From Alphaproteobacteria bacterium (GTDB taxonomy: Bacteria; Pseudomonadota; Alphaproteobacteria; UBA9219), in contig JAGWIK010000001.1 in NCBI GenBank assembly GCA_028866275.1, positions 1 through 64,000 on the forward strand: 64,000 bases of DNA, in the 5' to 3' direction. This document shows positions 63,873-64,000 of this stretch, piece by piece; position 1 is the first letter of the stretch; each line of letters begins with the position of its first letter. The notes beneath the pieces were generated by a model that saw nothing but the letters and a program-made list of their open reading frames with translations, did not search any database and was not told the DNA's origin. The translations under genes and the position numbers were made by a program.

Positions 63873-64000
63873 ATGGGCGCAGCCACAAAACCCGTCACCG
63901 ACGCAACCTTTGAAGCCGAAGTCCTGCAATCGGCCCAGCCCGTGCTGGTCGATTTCTGGGCCGAATGGTGCGGCCCGTGCAAAATGGTCGGGCCGGTTCT
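63873..64000 (+). CDS. trxA: Thioredoxin, truncated by window end
   Basis: [42 protein letters not shown]. Confidence 0.93.
   Translation, partial: MGAATKPVTDATFEAEVLQSAQPVLVDFWAEWCGPCKMVGPV

Noticed and set aside
1-64000. CRISPR array, tRNA/rRNA genes, transposases, prophage
   Set aside because: No regularly spaced repeats, no recognisable tRNA or rRNA sequence, and no transposase, integrase or phage structural proteins in the translations.

Overview
GC-rich bacterial chromosome segment, alphaproteobacterial in character, densely coding with about 57 supported CDS. Most is housekeeping or metabolism: class I FBP aldolase, NifU-like protein, TsaB, an MdtB/MdtC-type RND pair, ArsP/DUF318-type permease, DUF1150, Ald, GabD, GatB, CobS-like AAA ATPase, Nth, SecA, UppS, Frr, PyrH, Tsf, RpsB, MnmE, 2Fe-2S ferredoxin, LhgO, cytochrome b561/YceI, Pal, KAS, CrcB, DnaJ, GrxC, OpgC-like, ParC, RecO, and a TrxA cut by the window end. 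More unusual regions: (1) an isolated dotH-dotG-dotF-like trio, i.e. a type IVB secretion outer-membrane/core fragment, at 40.5-44.6 kb; (2) a Hyf-like six-gene complex at 46-53.1 kb whose large subunit lacks the N-terminal CxxC Ni-Fe ligand motif (Ehr-like); (3) an otsB / membrane-anchored sensor-like otsA / cytoplasmic trehalase block next to a split PAS + CZB-type chemoreceptor; (4) two orphan atypical receiver-like proteins splitting the usual tsf-pyrH neighbourhood, one with Asp->Glu at the apparent phosphoacceptor; (5) a palindromic element between pyrH and frr flanked by a direct duplication of the frr ribosome-binding site and first 13 codons; (6) a [18 protein letters not shown]-type inverted repeat. 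I saw no tRNA, rRNA, CRISPR array or transposase. No database search was possible; family names come from recognised motifs in the translations.
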